Origin: Marinobacter salexigens
GTDB taxonomy: Bacteria > Pseudomonadota > Gammaproteobacteria > Pseudomonadales > Oleiphilaceae
Direction of reading: 5' to 3'
Length of the DNA: 64,000 nucleotides
NCBI RefSeq assembly: GCF_002806945.1
Contig: NZ_NIHC01000008.1
Coordinates: forward strand, 62,001-126,000
In this document: positions 9,562 to 17,885 of the stretch, piece by piece
How positions within the stretch are numbered: the first letter of the stretch is position 1
How the letters are laid out: every line of letters starts with the position of its first letter
The notes under the pieces: generated by a model
Databases searched by the model: none
What the model was told of the DNA's origin: nothing
The model's input: the letters and a program-made list of their open reading frames with translations, nothing else
Made by a program: the position numbers and the translations under genes

Positions 9562-10092
9562 TCAGAACTCGGGAGGCACTGGGGTGATGGTTTCTACAGG
9601 TAGGTTCGAGTCCTGCCAGGAATCTATGCCGTCTTTGTACCAGTACAACTGGGTAAAACCGGCTTTGTGCAAGCGCCGTGCAGCATTCCAGGAAAGCCAG
9701 CAGTCTGATTTGCACATCACAACAATCGGATAGCTTTTGTTGTTTTCGGTGAGCCTCAGAGCATTCTCAACAAGATAATTATGCCACTGCTGGTCTAATT
9801 CCCCCCGCCCGGTGTTAGGCAGCCAGTAGGCCCCGGGTACGGAAACATGAGGCTCGGTTTCGATAAATAATGATGCACGGTATTCAGAATTAATAACGTC
9901 GATAACGATCGGGGGCTGGGCAGTGTCGAGCAGTGTCTGCAGTTTTTGGGTATCAACCGTTTGTACGCCCGCAACAGTCGCGGGGGTAGGGCTGCGATAG
10001 CGATCGGTTCTATAGCCGTCTGACGAGAAGTGTGCTGTGGAAGCCAACACGGGTAACGCAAACATTAACATGAGCATGCAAAGTTTATTCAT
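9562..10092 (-). CDS. Periplasmic rhodanese-like protein of PQQ-dependent catabolism (Cys-Cys-Trp motif)
   Basis: A 176-residue exported protein with a signal peptide at residues 1-18 (MLMFALPVLAS) and a rhodanese-like fold. The motif VVMCKSDCWLSWNAARRL holds Cys127, Cys131 and Trp132, typical of the 'PQQ-dependent catabolism-associated CXXCW motif' family, although here three residues separate the cysteines. Members occur next to quinoprotein alcohol dehydrogenases; their biochemical role is unknown, with sulfur transfer or redox maintenance of the periplasmic dehydrogenase suggested by the fold. It is transcribed alone, leftward, from a 200-base region shared with the divergent regulator, and has its own terminator. 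Confidence 0.8.
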   Translation of the reverse strand: MNKLCMLMLMFALPVLASTAHFSSDGYRTDRYRSPTPATVAGVQTVDTQKLQTLLDTAQPPIVIDVINSEYRASLFIETEPHVSVPGAYWLPNTGRGELDQQWHNYLVENALRLTENNKSYPIVVMCKSDCWLSWNAARRLHKAGFTQLYWYKDGIDSWQDSNLPVETITPVPPEF

Positions 10093-10182
10093 AACGTTTG
10101 CCGTCGCAATTTATGAAGTTGAACAGTCAGGTTACGTTAACCAAAAAGTCTGGGGAATATTCGAAAAGTCGTAAATAGGCGG

Positions 10183-10204
10183 TACTAAATAGACAGTACT
10201 AAAG
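10183..10204 (+). promoter_or_regulatory. Repeated TACTAAA in the divergent regulator promoter
   Basis: TACTAAAT at 10183-10190 and TACTAAAG at 10197-10204 form a direct repeat 14 bases apart, between the rhodanese-like gene and the regulator gene at 10294. It resembles the TACTAAGG elements before exaB and exaC and may be a binding site for one of the LuxR-type regulators. This is a pattern match only. Confidence 0.3.
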
Positions 10205-10293
10205 AACCATTTAGCCAGTGCGTGTCAAGGGTAGGATAAAAGGCTCTATTCCTGAGTTCGGCCAACCGGGCTGAACCTACTGAGGTTGTCGCT

Positions 10294-10977
10294 GTGAAAA
10301 TCGTTATTGCAGATAGCCACCAATTGGTAAGAGAGGCCACCGCTTGCCTGTTAAGAAGCACGATGCCCGGCATTATTGTTGAAGGTGCCAGCACAGGGGT
10401 GGAGGCAATGAATCGGTACGCCGATCACACGCCAGATGTCCTTGTTACAGAGCTGTTGCTTCCGGACTATTCAGGCCTTGAGCTATGTAAGCGGGTGCGG
10501 CAGCGGTGGAGCAGAGCCAGGATCATGTTTTTATCTTCAATAGATGATGTGGGAATGGTAAAACAGGCCCTTGGTTTGGGGGCTTGTGGATACATCTCTA
10601 AAAATTGCCGACCTGCAGAACTTGCAATCGCTTTACAAAAAGCCGTTGAAGGTGAAGTGTATCTTGAGCACGACCTGGCCACTCAATTGGCAATGGTGCA
10701 GTTGGGCGGCAATGGTTCTATTGGCAGCACGGGTAACAGGCTGGCAGATATGACTCAGCGGGAAGTAGAGATTCTGATTCTGGTTGCGCGAGGGATATCC
10801 AGCCAAACAGTAGCGGAACGGTTAAATATAAGTGTAAAAACCGTTGCCAATCATTTGTCGATTCTCAAAGGCAAATTGGGGATTTCGTCTGCGCTTGAGC
10901 TGCTGCATTTTGCGGTCGATTCAGGTTTGGTTCAGTATGGCCGGAAAGGCAGTGACGGCACTGCCTCCCTCGGTTAA
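10294..10977 (+). CDS. LuxR-type regulator, ExaE/EraR-like, with atypical receiver
   Basis: A 227-residue two-domain regulator: receiver about 1-120, LuxR helix-turn-helix about 155-215 (MTQREVEILILVARGISSQ and ISVKTVANHLSILKGKL). Its position next to exaA matches ExaE/EraR of P. aeruginosa, which activates exaA. Two receiver residues are abnormal. The phospho-acceptor Asp is Glu53 (VTELLLPDYSG against the usual LDLxMPG), and the second acidic residue of the N-terminal pair is Ser8 (IADSHQLV). The conserved Lys is kept in YISKNCRP. Glu at this site often mimics phosphorylation, so the protein may act without a kinase. No ExaD/EraS-type kinase gene is adjacent, unlike P. aeruginosa. Regulator family certain; ExaE orthology moderate. 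Confidence 0.8.
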   Translation: MKIVIADSHQLVREATACLLRSTMPGIIVEGASTGVEAMNRYADHTPDVLVTELLLPDYSGLELCKRVRQRWSRARIMFLSSIDDVGMVKQALGLGACGYISKNCRPAELAIALQKAVEGEVYLEHDLATQLAMVQLGGNGSIGSTGNRLADMTQREVEILILVARGISSQTVAERLNISVKTVANHLSILKGKLGISSALELLHFAVDSGLVQYGRKGSDGTASLG

Positions 10978-11033
10978 CGTTTGCCAATCTTCAAAACAAT
11001 CTCTTCTTCTGCACTTGCAATTGCTGCCACCCC

Positions 11034-11684
11034 TTACCAGTCGACCGGGCAGCCCTTGCAGTCATCCATGAATGTACCCACAAACGTTGCGTAGTGAATA
11101 CGGGCGTTGCGCATATCGGCGCCTGCCAGATTGGCGCTGCCAAACTTGGCCTCTTGCAAGTTAGCACCAAACAGATTGGCATCGGCCAGATCGACCTTTG
11201 GCAACCATGCAATTTCAAGGCTTGAGTAAGAAAGGTCGCAATCTATAAGCGTAGCGCCTGAAAATCGGGAGAATCCAAAGTTAGCACCAGTCATACTTGA
11301 GCCAGTAAAGTCTGCTCCCTGGGCGAACAGGTATTCCCCGGTAGCACCTTGCAACTGAGCGTCGCGAATACTGGCTCCGCGTACGTCGGCCCGATACAGG
11401 TTGACACGATAGCCGGTGACTTGATCCAGCGTTGCGCCCTTGAGATTTGCTCCCCGCAAATTGGCGTGACTAAGTGTGGCACCGGTTAAATCAGCACCGC
11501 TGAAATCTACCTGCTTGAGATTAAGGTTAGACATGTCTGCACCGCGAAGATCGGCCCCTTTGCAGATCGATTTTTCCTCAAGCACACAGCCGTTGAACTC
11601 TGGTGGCTTAACATCTGCCAGGTAGTCTTCTGCGAATGCAGGAAGGATGAAGGTGAGCATGGCCAATTTTATAATTGTCTTCAT
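11034..11684 (-). CDS. Exported pentapeptide-repeat protein
   Basis: A 216-residue protein with a signal peptide (MKTIIKLAMLTFILPAFA) followed by about 25 tandem pentapeptides of the A(D/N)LxG type, for example GADLRGADMSNLNL and ANLFGANLQEAKFGSANL, which fold as a right-handed quadrilateral beta-helix. Cysteines at both ends (NGCVLEEKSIC; DDCKGCPVDW) could cap it by disulfides in the periplasm. The start at 11684 has GGGAG six bases upstream; an upstream in-frame start at 11738 would disrupt the signal peptide. It lies 74 bases downstream of exaA on the same strand, with a hairpin between, so it may be read through at low level. Role unknown; helping ExaA stability or localisation is only a guess. 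Confidence 0.82.
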   Translation of the reverse strand: MKTIIKLAMLTFILPAFAEDYLADVKPPEFNGCVLEEKSICKGADLRGADMSNLNLKQVDFSGADLTGATLSHANLRGANLKGATLDQVTGYRVNLYRADVRGASIRDAQLQGATGEYLFAQGADFTGSSMTGANFGFSRFSGATLIDCDLSYSSLEIAWLPKVDLADANLFGANLQEAKFGSANLAGADMRNARIHYATFVGTFMDDCKGCPVDW

Positions 11685-11703
11685 TATGAACTCCCTGATG
11701 GAA

Positions 11704-11733
11704 AGGGAGCCGCCGATTGCTGGCGGCTCCTTT
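11704..11733 (-). terminator. Hairpin between exaA and the pentapeptide-repeat gene
   Basis: GGAGCCGCC (11706-11714) pairs with GGCGGCTCC (11722-11730) around GATTGCT, extended by A-T pairs on both sides. It is just downstream of exaA (leftward). The run after the stem on the minus strand is CTTTCC, not a pure T-run, so partial termination or mRNA 3'-end protection is likely. Confidence 0.6.
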
Positions 11734-11758
11734 CTCACTGATGGACCAGGTTAGTGGA

Positions 11759-13609
11759 TCAATTGGCCGCTGTGGCCCAAGAAGGTATCTTGAATACCCA
11801 GAATGAACCGCCTTGCGAGATAGGCTTGGTGAGTTCAGCCATATCGCCACCCCACAGAGGCACTGCGCCTCCATATCCCGAGGTCACGCCCACGTACTGC
11901 TCGCCGTCCATCTCCCAGGTGATGGGTGGAGAGATAATTCCCGAACCTGTCTGGAACTTCCAAAGCTCTTCGCCTGTGTCGGCGTCGAAGGCTTTGAAGT
12001 AGCCATCACCGGTACCGGTAAAGACCAGACCGCCCTTGGTTGCAAGCACGCCTGCCCAAAGAGGCATGGGCTCTTTGTGTTCCCACTTGATCTCACCGCT
12101 TAGTGGGTCCATAGCCCGCAGTATGCCAACATGGTCATCATACATGCGCTTGATACGGAAGCCCTGACCCAGGTAAGCCGCACCCTTTTTGTAGGTAACT
12201 TCTTCTGTCCAGTAATCTTCTTTCCAGTGGTTAGCCGGGATATAGAACAAACCGGTGTCCTGGCTGTAAGCCATAGGGTTCCAGTTTTTTCCACCAAGGA
12301 ACGGAGGTGATACCTCGATGGACTCACCACGGGTTTTTCCTTCAGGAACGGGTGGTGGACGCTGGCCCTTACCCTCAACAGGTCGGCCGTCGTCTCCGAT
12401 GCTGGTTGCCCAGGTGATGTTGTCCACGAACGGGAAAGCATCCTGGAAGTCGCCGTTGGTGCGATCGACCAGATAAAAATAGCCATTCCTGTCTGCGTGA
12501 GCGGTCGCCTTTACCTCTTTACCGTCTTTTGTGTATTCAAAAAGAACCAACTCGTTGTTGCCTGAGTAGTCCCATGCATCGTTTGGTGTGTGCTGGTAGA
12601 ACCACTTCACTTCACCGGTGGTTGGGTCTACAGCTACCTGTCCGGAGGTATAGAGGTTGTCATAATCTGCAGGATCACCACCTGGAGACGTTCGCTTCCA
12701 CGTATTCCAGGGTGCAGGGTTGCCAGCTCCAACAATAATAGTGTTGGTTTCAACGTCAAAGCTGGCGCTCTGCCAGGGTGCGCCGCCGCCTTGGCTCCAA
12801 GCCTCAACTTTACCAGTTTCTGTGTTGGGATCATCCGGCCAGCTCGGTGCGCTTGGATCGCCAGAAGGTGTGCTCTTTTCGCCATTCAGGCGGCCGTAGT
12901 GGCCTTCTACAAATGGACGCATCCAGATTTCTTTGCCTGTTTCCGGGTCGCGGGCGTAAAGCTTGCCCACTACGCCGAACTCATCACCGGAAGATCCGTG
13001 AATCAGCATAACCTTGCCGGTTTTCTGGTCTTTGATCAGTGTCGGGGCACCTGTCATGGTGTAACCCGCTTCGTGGTCGCCAAATTTCACACGCCACTCT
13101 ACTTTGCCGGTTTTCTTGTTCAGGGCAACGACGCCTGCGTCCAGGGTGCCGAAGAACACCTTGTCACCAAAAATTGCAGCGCCACGGTTTACAACGTCGC
13201 AGCAAGGGCGAATACCCTCTGGCAAACGATGGGTGTATTCCCAAAGCCGTTTCCCGGTTTTTGCATCCAGGGCATACAGACGGGAGTAGGAACCTGTTAC
13301 GTAAATAACCCCATCGTGTACAAGCGCTTGTGATTCCTGGCCACGCTGTTTCTCATCGCCGAACGAGAAGGACCAGGCGGGAACCATTCTGTCTACGTTG
13401 TCTTTGTTGATGGTCGTCATCGGACTATAGCGCTGAGCCTTTGGCCCAATTCCGTAACCGAGAACGTCTTGGGTGGTTTCGGCATCGTTAAGGATGTCGT
13501 CCCATGTAACGCCCGCGGCGTGTACCTGGCTGGCCATACCAGCTGCAGTTATAGAAACCGCCAGGCTGATACCGCGCAGCAGGGGGCGCTTGGTAAACAT
13601 TGTTTTCAT
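11759..13609 (-). CDS. exaA: PQQ-dependent alcohol (ethanol) dehydrogenase, calcium type
   Basis: A 616-residue periplasmic quinoprotein that oxidises ethanol and other primary alcohols to aldehydes, passing electrons to cytochrome c550. Signal peptide 1-31 (SQVHA before AGVTW). An eight-bladed propeller with W-motifs such as YALDAKTGKRLWEY and LNKKTGKVEW carries the family hallmarks: vicinal Cys136-Cys137 (RPCCDVV), Asn297 (VGAGNPAPW) and catalytic Asp347 (NDAWDYSG). Residue 349 is Ser, not the extra Asp that marks lanthanide enzymes (XoxF, PedH), so it should use calcium. ATG 13609 follows AGGGGA; a start at 13648 would add 13 residues before the signal peptide. It is divergent from exaB, its electron acceptor. 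Confidence 0.95.
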   Translation of the reverse strand: MKTMFTKRPLLRGISLAVSITAAGMASQVHAAGVTWDDILNDAETTQDVLGYGIGPKAQRYSPMTTINKDNVDRMVPAWSFSFGDEKQRGQESQALVHDGVIYVTGSYSRLYALDAKTGKRLWEYTHRLPEGIRPCCDVVNRGAAIFGDKVFFGTLDAGVVALNKKTGKVEWRVKFGDHEAGYTMTGAPTLIKDQKTGKVMLIHGSSGDEFGVVGKLYARDPETGKEIWMRPFVEGHYGRLNGEKSTPSGDPSAPSWPDDPNTETGKVEAWSQGGGAPWQSASFDVETNTIIVGAGNPAPWNTWKRTSPGGDPADYDNLYTSGQVAVDPTTGEVKWFYQHTPNDAWDYSGNNELVLFEYTKDGKEVKATAHADRNGYFYLVDRTNGDFQDAFPFVDNITWATSIGDDGRPVEGKGQRPPPVPEGKTRGESIEVSPPFLGGKNWNPMAYSQDTGLFYIPANHWKEDYWTEEVTYKKGAAYLGQGFRIKRMYDDHVGILRAMDPLSGEIKWEHKEPMPLWAGVLATKGGLVFTGTGDGYFKAFDADTGEELWKFQTGSGIISPPITWEMDGEQYVGVTSGYGGAVPLWGGDMAELTKPISQGGSFWVFKIPSWATAAN

Positions 13610-13976
13610 GACTTTCCCCTTAGTTTTTGTTGTGACAAACGCATGCATGTTTGCGTCGACGAGCAGAGTATTGGCATGGAGCGGGTAGTTAGGCGACGGA
13701 GGAACTCACGAAGAAATCGGGATCCACGCCTGTGAAGCTCGGGATAAATTCCCGGCAAAAAAGCAACACCTTGAAACTCATAAGTTTTTCGGATCGTCGG
13801 CCGATATCTCGTGCTTTGGCCCCAAATCTAGAGGGTTACTACTAAGGAACTAAGGCGAAACGGCGAAAGTGGGATGTAGGGCGGGTGAGTAATTTCCCTA
13901 GACTTGGAGAAACGCCTGTTACGTAGAAAGTTAGCGTTACGTGGCTACCAAACTTACAACAAAAGGGTATCCGGTT
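13610..13976. promoter_or_regulatory. Divergent exaA-exaB control region with tandem ACTAAGG repeat
   Basis: 367 bases without a gene between exaA (leftward) and exaB (rightward). It holds a tandem octamer, TACTAAGG-AACTAAGG at 13840-13855, ending about 121 bases before the exaB ATG; the octamer TACTAAGG recurs about 117 bases before exaC. It also holds the inverted repeat CGGGA-TAAAT-TCCCG at 13740-13754, about 130 bases before exaA. Either could bind ErbR or the ExaE-like regulator. No consensus sigma-70 promoter is obvious. Confidence 0.5.
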
Positions 13977-14414
13977 ATGTTGAACTCCAAGTCGTATTCC
14001 AAGGCTCTAAAAGTGATTCTTTGCACCAGTGCAATGGTTTGGGCCTCTGCTGCTGTCAGTCACGGCAATGTAACACCGCAACCAGTAGATACAGGTGACC
14101 TGCCTGATCTCGGGCGCGAGGCTCTGAATGAAAACCCGTTCCGTGAAGGTAATGAGCAAGGTGCCCTGAACGCTGAAGCGGTAGAGGTGGGTATGAGTGC
14201 CTACGCCGGAAACTGTGCCGGTTGCCACGGCATTGAAGCGCAGTCTGGCGGATTGACTCCAGACCTGCGTGAGCTGACCGAGTGGGATGATGAATACTTT
14301 ATTGGGCGGGTGATGAACGGTACGGACCGGGGAATGCCTTCCTTCAAGAACAACCTGGGGCAAACGGCTATCTGGTCGATTCGCACCTATGTGGAATCTG
14401 TCTCTGAGCAATAA
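13977..14414 (+). CDS. exaB: Cytochrome c550, electron acceptor of ExaA
   Basis: A 145-residue class I c-type cytochrome. A signal peptide (about 1-28, ending SAAVSHG) is followed by a single haem site CAGCH and a distal Met ligand in GTDRGMPSF. In P. aeruginosa, ExaB takes electrons from the PQQ alcohol dehydrogenase and hands them to the respiratory chain; here it is encoded divergently from exaA. I chose ATG 13977, which starts directly at the signal peptide with AGGG upstream; a GTG at 13941 would add 12 residues. The SoxYZ-like carrier gene follows after 41 bases, so exaB probably heads a small operon. Confidence 0.9.
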   Translation: MLNSKSYSKALKVILCTSAMVWASAAVSHGNVTPQPVDTGDLPDLGREALNENPFREGNEQGALNAEAVEVGMSAYAGNCAGCHGIEAQSGGLTPDLRELTEWDDEYFIGRVMNGTDRGMPSFKNNLGQTAIWSIRTYVESVSEQ

Positions 14415-14455
14415 CAGAGCGGCATCACTTATATCAAGTCTGTTCTGGGGGGTGG

Positions 14456-15229
14456 ATGGTGAGGCAATTTCTATTAGGTGCTCTTTTACTTTTGTCGGGT
14501 GCTGCCTGGGCGGAACTTCCGGCAGATCCACTGGACTCGCCATTATGGGAGTACAACATTGAACGCTATCTGGGGCAGGGTGCGAACGTTGTAGTGGATG
14601 ACCGCGTTGGCTTGTCTGTGCCCGGCTTTGCTGAAGACAGTACGCAGGTACCCCTGACAGTAAATCTCGAAGGATTTCCGCACCGGGCAACCAGAGTGGT
14701 GACTTGGGTCGATATGAATCCTGTGCCGCTTTTATTCGATGCCGAAAGCCAGGATGGTGGGGTAAAGCTGGTGTCATTGAACTTTCGGGTTCAACAAGCC
14801 AGCAGTGTGCGAGCAGCGGTATTGGATGAGCAAGGTGTTTGGCATATCGACAGCGGCTTTGTGGATGCCGCAGGCGGAGGCTGCACAGCTCCCCGTGAAA
14901 TCATCAGTGGTTCCGATTGGGAGAATGAGTTCGGAACCCTGAAGACCGGTTTGTTTTCTGAAGATGGAAATACCCGGATAAAGGCCAGCTTGTTGCACCC
15001 CATGGATTCAGGAATGGTGGGCAACGTACCGGCCTTTTTTGTAGGCAATGTTGAAGTTCGGGAAGAAGGCTCAGATGCCGTTTTACTGGCTATGACTTTG
15101 GCAGAATCTGCCTCTGAAAATCCCATGTTTGTGTTCGAGTTTGAGGGCAAAAGTAAAGCTCTGGCTATCTCGATGGAAGACAATAATGGTTACCGGTTTG
15201 AGGGAGCGATCGGAGGGGAAAAACCATGA
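14456..15229 (+). CDS. Quinoprotein-associated SoxYZ-like carrier protein
   Basis: A 257-residue exported protein: signal peptide 1-19 (LLLLSGAAWA), a SoxY-like N-terminal part, and a SoxZ-like C-terminal part fused in one chain. Cys143 in DAAGGGCTAP occupies the place of the sulfur-carrying GGC cysteine of SoxY. The family (quinoprotein dehydrogenase-associated SoxYZ-like carrier) is found with PQQ dehydrogenases and a zinc hydrolase rather than with thiosulfate oxidation genes; its cargo is not known. A GGGGGG ribosome site precedes the ATG, and the next gene, the hydrolase, overlaps by four bases (ATGA), indicating translational coupling. Confidence 0.85.
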   Translation: MVRQFLLGALLLLSGAAWAELPADPLDSPLWEYNIERYLGQGANVVVDDRVGLSVPGFAEDSTQVPLTVNLEGFPHRATRVVTWVDMNPVPLLFDAESQDGGVKLVSLNFRVQQASSVRAAVLDEQGVWHIDSGFVDAAGGGCTAPREIISGSDWENEFGTLKTGLFSEDGNTRIKASLLHPMDSGMVGNVPAFFVGNVEVREEGSDAVLLAMTLAESASENPMFVFEFEGKSKALAISMEDNNGYRFEGAIGGEKP

Positions 15230-16188
15230 AATGCCATATTACACCGGCACACAGATCCATCTGGTGCATGTCCGCAATTTTCACGCTACTCCTGTTTGCT
15301 ACGGCCGCTGCAGCGGGCGGGAAAACCTACGACTTAAAGGCAACACCAGTTGCCAATGGCGTGTGGGTTGTTGAAGGCAGCACCGCGAATTTCTCAAAAA
15401 CCAATGGTGGCAATATCGTCAATACCGGCTTTATCGAGACCGGTGAGGGTGTAGTGGTGATTGATACAGGGCCCTCGAAGCGATATGGCCAAGCCTTTCG
15501 GGAATTGATTGAACGCCACACGAACGAGCCGATTGTTAAAGTGCTGGTTACCCATCACCACCCGGACCACGCATTCGGGAGTCAGGCTTTTGACCCGAAC
15601 ACTCTGTACATGCTGGATGAGTCTGCACGTTTACTCGAACGGGATGGCGAAGCCTTCTCAGACAATATGTATCGAATGATTGGCGACTGGATGCGCGGCA
15701 CAGAGGTGACCGTGCCCCAGCACAGGGTGCAGCCAGGTGAGTTTCAGCTTGGCAAACGAACGCTGCGCTTTATTGCAATGAAGGGGCATACAGGGGCAGA
15801 CCTTGTGGTTCTGGATGAAACCTCGGGAGTGCTATTCGCCTCAGATATGGTGTTTTTCAACCGGGCCTTAACAACGCCTCAAACACCGGGGCTTATGGAA
15901 TGGCGTTCAGAGATCCAACAACTCGCAGAGCTACCGTTTTCCATTGTCGTTCCCGGGCATGGTCCGATTGTTAAAGATAACAGCGCGTTTTTGCAGATGA
16001 CGGATTACCTTACTTGGTTGGATGAGATTATGGCCAGTTCGGCAGCTCGTGGTTTAAGTGCCGCTGAGGTTATCAGCACTGTCATTCCCGATCGCTTCGC
16101 AGAAATAGAGGGTGCTCGCTATGAACTGACTCGCTCAGTTACCCACCTCTATTCTGATTACGAAAACCGGGTGCTTACCGGCAACTGA
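15226..16188 (+). CDS. Quinoprotein relay system zinc metallohydrolase (beta-lactamase fold)
   Basis: A 320-residue exported metallo-beta-lactamase-fold protein related to SoxH. After a signal peptide (about 1-35, LLLFATAAAA) come the metal motif VTHHHPDHAFGS, a downstream His in MKGHTGADLVV, Asp in FASDMVFFN and the last His in VPGHGPIV, a complete two-zinc ligand set. The family accompanies the SoxYZ-like carrier near PQQ-dependent dehydrogenases and is thought to act on something attached to that carrier; the reaction is undefined. It is translationally coupled to the carrier gene through an ATGA overlap. The next gene, exaC, is 139 bases away with its own control sequence. Confidence 0.85.
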   Translation: MKCHITPAHRSIWCMSAIFTLLLFATAAAAGGKTYDLKATPVANGVWVVEGSTANFSKTNGGNIVNTGFIETGEGVVVIDTGPSKRYGQAFRELIERHTNEPIVKVLVTHHHPDHAFGSQAFDPNTLYMLDESARLLERDGEAFSDNMYRMIGDWMRGTEVTVPQHRVQPGEFQLGKRTLRFIAMKGHTGADLVVLDETSGVLFASDMVFFNRALTTPQTPGLMEWRSEIQQLAELPFSIVVPGHGPIVKDNSAFLQMTDYLTWLDEIMASSAARGLSAAEVISTVIPDRFAEIEGARYELTRSVTHLYSDYENRVLTGN

Positions 16189-16202
16189 AGCGGGTAACCC
16201 AA

Positions 16203-16210
16203 TACTAAGG
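16203..16210 (+). promoter_or_regulatory. TACTAAGG element upstream of exaC
   Basis: TACTAAGG followed by GATTAGAT, in the 139-base gap before exaC. It is in the same orientation and at nearly the same distance from the start codon (about 117 bases) as the tandem ACTAAGG repeat before exaB (about 121). A shared activator site is plausible. Confidence 0.4.
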
Positions 16211-16327
16211 GATTAGATATTCGCCCCCAACGCATCATTTAGGAAGCCATGTCTGCGGCATAAATTAGACATGGTAAATGTGAAAATCTACGTTGTTTTA
16301 CGATAAACACAAAAAGAGGTCCAGACC

Positions 16328-17848
16328 ATGATCTACGCACAACCAGGACAAGACGGCTCCGTCGTTTCTTTCAAGTCTCGCTACGGGAACTACATTGGCG
16401 GCGAGTGGGTTGCCCCGGTAAAAGGGCAGTATTTTGAGAACGTTACTCCGGTAACCGGCGATGTAATCTGCGAGATCCCACGTTCGACTGAAGAAGATAT
16501 CGAGCTCGCCCTCGATGCGGCGCACAAAGCAGCGCCAGCCTGGGGCCGTACTTCAGCGGCAGAACGTTCCAACATTCTGCTGAAAATTGCAGACCGCATT
16601 GAAGCCAATCTTGAAAAACTGGCAGTTGCGGAAACCTGGGATAACGGCAAGGCCGTGCGTGAAACCCTCAATGCAGACATTCCGCTAGCTGCAGATCATT
16701 TCCGCTACTTTGCTGGCTGCATTCGTGCTCAGGAAGGGCACATGGGAGAGATTGATCAGAACACTGTAGCTTTTCATTACAACGAGCCGTTAGGCGTAGT
16801 TGGCCAGATTATTCCCTGGAACTTCCCGATTCTTATGGCGGCCTGGAAATTGGGGCCTTGCCTGGCTGCTGGTAACTGCACTGTGCTCAAACCTGCAGAA
16901 CAAACACCTGCAAGTATTCTGGTGTTGATGGAAATTATTGGTGACCTGCTGCCACCCGGTGTACTGAACATCGTTAACGGCTACGGCATCGAAGCAGGCC
17001 AGGCTCTTGCTACCAGCAAGCGCATTTCCAAAATTGCATTTACCGGCTCAACGCCGGTTGGCTCTCACATTCTGAAGTGTGCAGCCGAGAATATTATTCC
17101 TTCAACGGTTGAGTTGGGTGGCAAGTCTCCGAATATCTATTTCTCTGATGTGTTGAATGCTGAGCCGGAATTTATCGAAAAATGCGTTGAAGGTCTGGTG
17201 CTGGCATTCTTCAACCAAGGCGAAGTGTGCACGTGTCCTTCTCGTGCGCTGGTGCAGGAGGACATGTACGAAGAGTTTATGCAAAAGGTTGTGGAGCGCA
17301 CCAAGGCGATCAAGCGCGGTAATCCCCTGGATACCGACGTGCAAGTTGGCGCTCAGGCCAGTAAAGAACAGTATGACAAGATCATGTCCTACCTGGAGAT
17401 CGGAAAACAGGAGGGTGCAACGGTTCTCACTGGTGGCGATCGTGAAAATTTGGGCGGTGACTACGATAATGGCTTCTATATCCAGCCTACGCTGTTCAAA
17501 GGCGACAACAGCATGCGGGTATTCCAGGAAGAGATCTTCGGCCCGGTTGTAGCGGTCACCACCTTTAAAACAGAAGAGGAAGCGCTGGCGATTGCCAACG
17601 ATACCGAGTTTGGTCTGGGTGCTGGCGTTTGGACTCGGGACACGAACCGAGCCTACCGCATGGGCCGGGCTATTCAGGCAGGCCGGGTGTGGATGAACTG
17701 CTATCACGCATACCCTGCCCATGCTGCATTTGGTGGCTATAAGAAGTCGGGTGTTGGCCGTGAAACCCATAAACTGGCGCTGGATCATTACCAGCAAACC
17801 AAGTGCATGCTGACCAGTTATGATATCAATCCACTAGGGTTCTTCTGA
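16328..17848 (+). CDS. exaC: NAD+-dependent aldehyde dehydrogenase
   Basis: A 506-residue class I/II aldehyde dehydrogenase that oxidises the acetaldehyde made by ExaA to acetate in the cytoplasm. It has the full family set: [20 protein letters not shown] (nucleotide-binding loop), FTGSTPVG, catalytic Glu in ELGGKSPN, catalytic Cys in [13 protein letters not shown], and [10 protein letters not shown]. The C-terminal [14 protein letters not shown] and the length match ExaC and related acetaldehyde dehydrogenases. AGAGG lies upstream of the ATG. It is followed by a strong terminator, so it is a single-gene unit, with a possible shared regulatory element upstream. Confidence 0.93.
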   Translation: MIYAQPGQDGSVVSFKSRYGNYIGGEWVAPVKGQYFENVTPVTGDVICEIPRSTEEDIELALDAAHKAAPAWGRTSAAERSNILLKIADRIEANLEKLAVAETWDNGKAVRETLNADIPLAADHFRYFAGCIRAQEGHMGEIDQNTVAFHYNEPLGVVGQIIPWNFPILMAAWKLGPCLAAGNCTVLKPAEQTPASILVLMEIIGDLLPPGVLNIVNGYGIEAGQALATSKRISKIAFTGSTPVGSHILKCAAENIIPSTVELGGKSPNIYFSDVLNAEPEFIEKCVEGLVLAFFNQGEVCTCPSRALVQEDMYEEFMQKVVERTKAIKRGNPLDTDVQVGAQASKEQYDKIMSYLEIGKQEGATVLTGGDRENLGGDYDNGFYIQPTLFKGDNSMRVFQEEIFGPVVAVTTFKTEEEALAIANDTEFGLGAGVWTRDTNRAYRMGRAIQAGRVWMNCYHAYPAHAAFGGYKKSGVGRETHKLALDHYQQTKCMLTSYDINPLGFF

Positions 17849-17864
17849 TCTGAGTGTTGTTTTA

Positions 17865-17885
17865 CTCCCCCCGCAAAGGGGGGAG
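17865..17885 (+). terminator. GC-rich hairpin after exaC
   Basis: CTCCCCCC and GGGGGGAG pair perfectly around GCAAA, 17 bases after the exaC stop. No T-run follows, so it may protect the transcript end; the better terminator is about 65 bases further on. Confidence 0.5.

Noticed and set aside
12590..13333. Open frame of 247 codons on the plus strand inside exaA
   Set aside because: Antisense to exaA, rich in Cys and Arg in no pattern, with no ribosome site or family resemblance.
14007..14777. Open frame of 256 codons on the minus strand across exaB and the carrier gene
   Set aside because: It crosses two well-supported genes and their gap, and its product has no recognisable features.
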